From: Puccinia triticina
Lineage: Eukaryota > Basidiomycota > Pucciniomycetes > Pucciniales > Pucciniaceae
Assembly: GCF_026914185.1 (NCBI RefSeq)
Contig: NC_070571.1
Coordinates: forward strand, 372,001 to 436,000
Reading direction: 5' to 3'
Length of the DNA: 64,000 nt
Shown: positions 63,088-64,000 of the stretch, one piece after another
Numbering within the stretch: position 1 is the stretch's first letter
How the letters are laid out: the number at the start of each line of letters is the position of its first letter
Position numbers and translations under genes: made by a program
The notes under the pieces: model-generated
Databases searched by the model: none
Seen by the model: only the letters and a program-made list of their open reading frames with translations
What the model was told of the DNA's origin: nothing

Positions 63088-63295
63088 TTTGAAACCCCCT
63101 ACTTACCCTGCTGTACGTGTTGCAGGGAACTTGCACAGCTCGAATGACGCAGTTGAATGCGTCATATGTATGAGCGGGCTGATTACGTCAGCTGAAGAAG
63201 GTCAACAGCACAAGGTCGCCGTCGCATACAGCCATGACCCTGACCATGGCCAGACGATCGCTGACCATCGACTTCGCTGCTGACCATTATCCACC

Positions 63296-64000
63296 ATGCC
63301 CGCCGACCGAAACCACCACCAACACCAACCGACCAATATATCGTACTCACTGTCTTCTTCAACCTCTTCAACGATATCCAACTCATCTGCAACCTCCGCA
63401 AGCTTCGATCAGGAACAGCTATCCAACCAAACCCACCATCATGACAGCTTGATACAACACGAACGAGAACACCAGCAGAGAACTGATGAAAATTCGAACA
63501 CCCCTGCAGCTTATGCCGATCAGAAAGACTCACCGACAAAAAAGCAGAAAGCAAAACGATTTGTTAGTCGACCCCTTCAGCGTAATCAAGCTTGCTCGAC
63601 CTGTCGCAGTCGCAAAGTTCGATGCGATGCACAGAAACCGGCTTGTGGAGCTTGTAAAAGGAGTGCAGCCGCTCATGGTGAAGATCCAACGTAATTAAGC
63701 CTTTTCTCCGATCATTGCCACTTTACGTATGTAGTGCTACATAACTGTTGCTGATGGGAAAATCCTTTAGCATCGTCATCTGTCAATATGAGGTCGATGA
63801 CAACTTTCTAGATAGCGAGATCTATTCTGACACCAATCCCCCTGTTGAGCTCACACGCCCCCCTGTTCGGAAACCATTGGCAAAAATTGCCGCCTTGGAA
63901 CAGAAAATTGGTCAGTTGATTCAAACCACGTCTCTATGCACGAGTCCTATGACTGAATCGTTCCTCCTATGCAGCCGAAATGGAAACCTTGATCTCTCAA
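63296..64000 (+). CDS. Zn2Cys6 transcription factor, 5' part (runs off window)
   Basis: ATG 63296 follows an in-frame stop near 63281. Exon 1 (63296-63690) encodes a His/Gln/Ser-rich N-terminus, a basic stretch (KKQKAKRFVSRPLQRNQ) and five zinc-cluster cysteines: C100, C103, C110, C117, C120 (CSTCRSRKVRCDAQKPACGAC). The intron 63691-63770 (80 bp) has GTAATT, a CTGAT branch-like site at 63751 and TTTAG. Exon 2 supplies C136 (TIVICQYEV) and then ALEQKIGQLIQ, a probable dimerisation coil. Binuclear zinc clusters bind CGG-type DNA sites in fungal nuclei. The last spacing (15 residues) is longer than the usual 6-8. Target genes unknown; the C-terminus is outside the window. Confidence 0.85.
63691..63770 (+). 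other. intron 1 of the Zn2Cys6 gene
   Basis: 80 bp, GTAATT...CTGAT...TTTAG. Splits the zinc cluster between its fifth and sixth cysteines. Only this splice keeps an open frame into the CQYEV exon. Confidence 0.75.

Overview
The window looks like a repeat-rich basidiomycete chromosome segment, most likely a rust fungus (Pucciniales). This is inferred from short GT-AG introns, a fungal Zn2Cys6 regulator at the right edge, and the density and style of Ty1/copia and Ty3/gypsy elements; no marker gene fixes the species. Almost all of the first 60 kb is one nest of transposable elements inserted into each other. The only host-type gene I can support starts at 63296 and runs off the right edge.

Layout. 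The oldest frame is a decayed copia element on the minus strand (element C), now split into 858-1913, 21891-22424, 28795-32031 and probably 57318-57707. Into it went: LTR family H (1-857); gypsy A (1914-21890, minus, non-autonomous), which was itself split by gypsy B (8863-21865, plus); copia D (22425-28794, plus); a small element with a 9-bp duplication (29269-29502); and gypsy G (32032-57317, minus). G was in turn opened by MITE 1 (35860-36427), copia F (36525-41469, plus), MITE 2 (41567-52618) and an LTR-like insertion in gag that holds a Harbinger-type MITE. MITE 2 contains gypsy E (41795-50404, minus, apparently intact) and a CACCAGG-ended element (50479-52526), which contains a further 492-bp insertion. 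Most junctions are supported by target-site duplications, equal LTR lengths, or an interrupted reading frame that resumes on the other side.

How the parts work. Gypsy B and E encode Gag (CCHC knuckle, aspartic protease) and then Pol (RT, RNase H, HHCC/DDE integrase) in the -1 frame, with in-frame slippery heptamers TTTTTTA and TTTTTTG just before the gag stops. Gypsy A keeps a gag remnant and the E-like priming site, flanking modules and LTR ends, but its pol is replaced by a frame with 37-residue repeats. It therefore looks like a dependent partner of E-like elements. B carries a separate, two-intron gene on the opposite strand downstream of pol.

Most unusual signals. (1) Primer sites built on tRNA-Tyr(GUA): copia D matches the anticodon stem-loop (nt 27-40), while gypsy A and E carry a 50-nt match to spliced, CCA-tailed tRNA-Tyr nt 27-76; all three stop at the same tRNA nucleotide. 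(2) A 75-80 nt intron-like module present seven times in gypsy A and E, with its 5' splice site inside a compensatorily changing hairpin. (3) Three small elements with related CA...TG ends and 7-bp target duplications, saturated with GTTACG or GCTACGC motifs. (4) Elements with CACCAGG or CACTGCA ends and 3-bp duplications, filled with minisatellites or large hairpins.

The 57.7-63.2 kb stretch is a patchwork of repeats (22-bp tandem array, long inverted arms, a second family H copy, MITE 3, a small palindromic MITE and a proline/arginine-rich coding remnant) leading up to the Zn2Cys6 gene.
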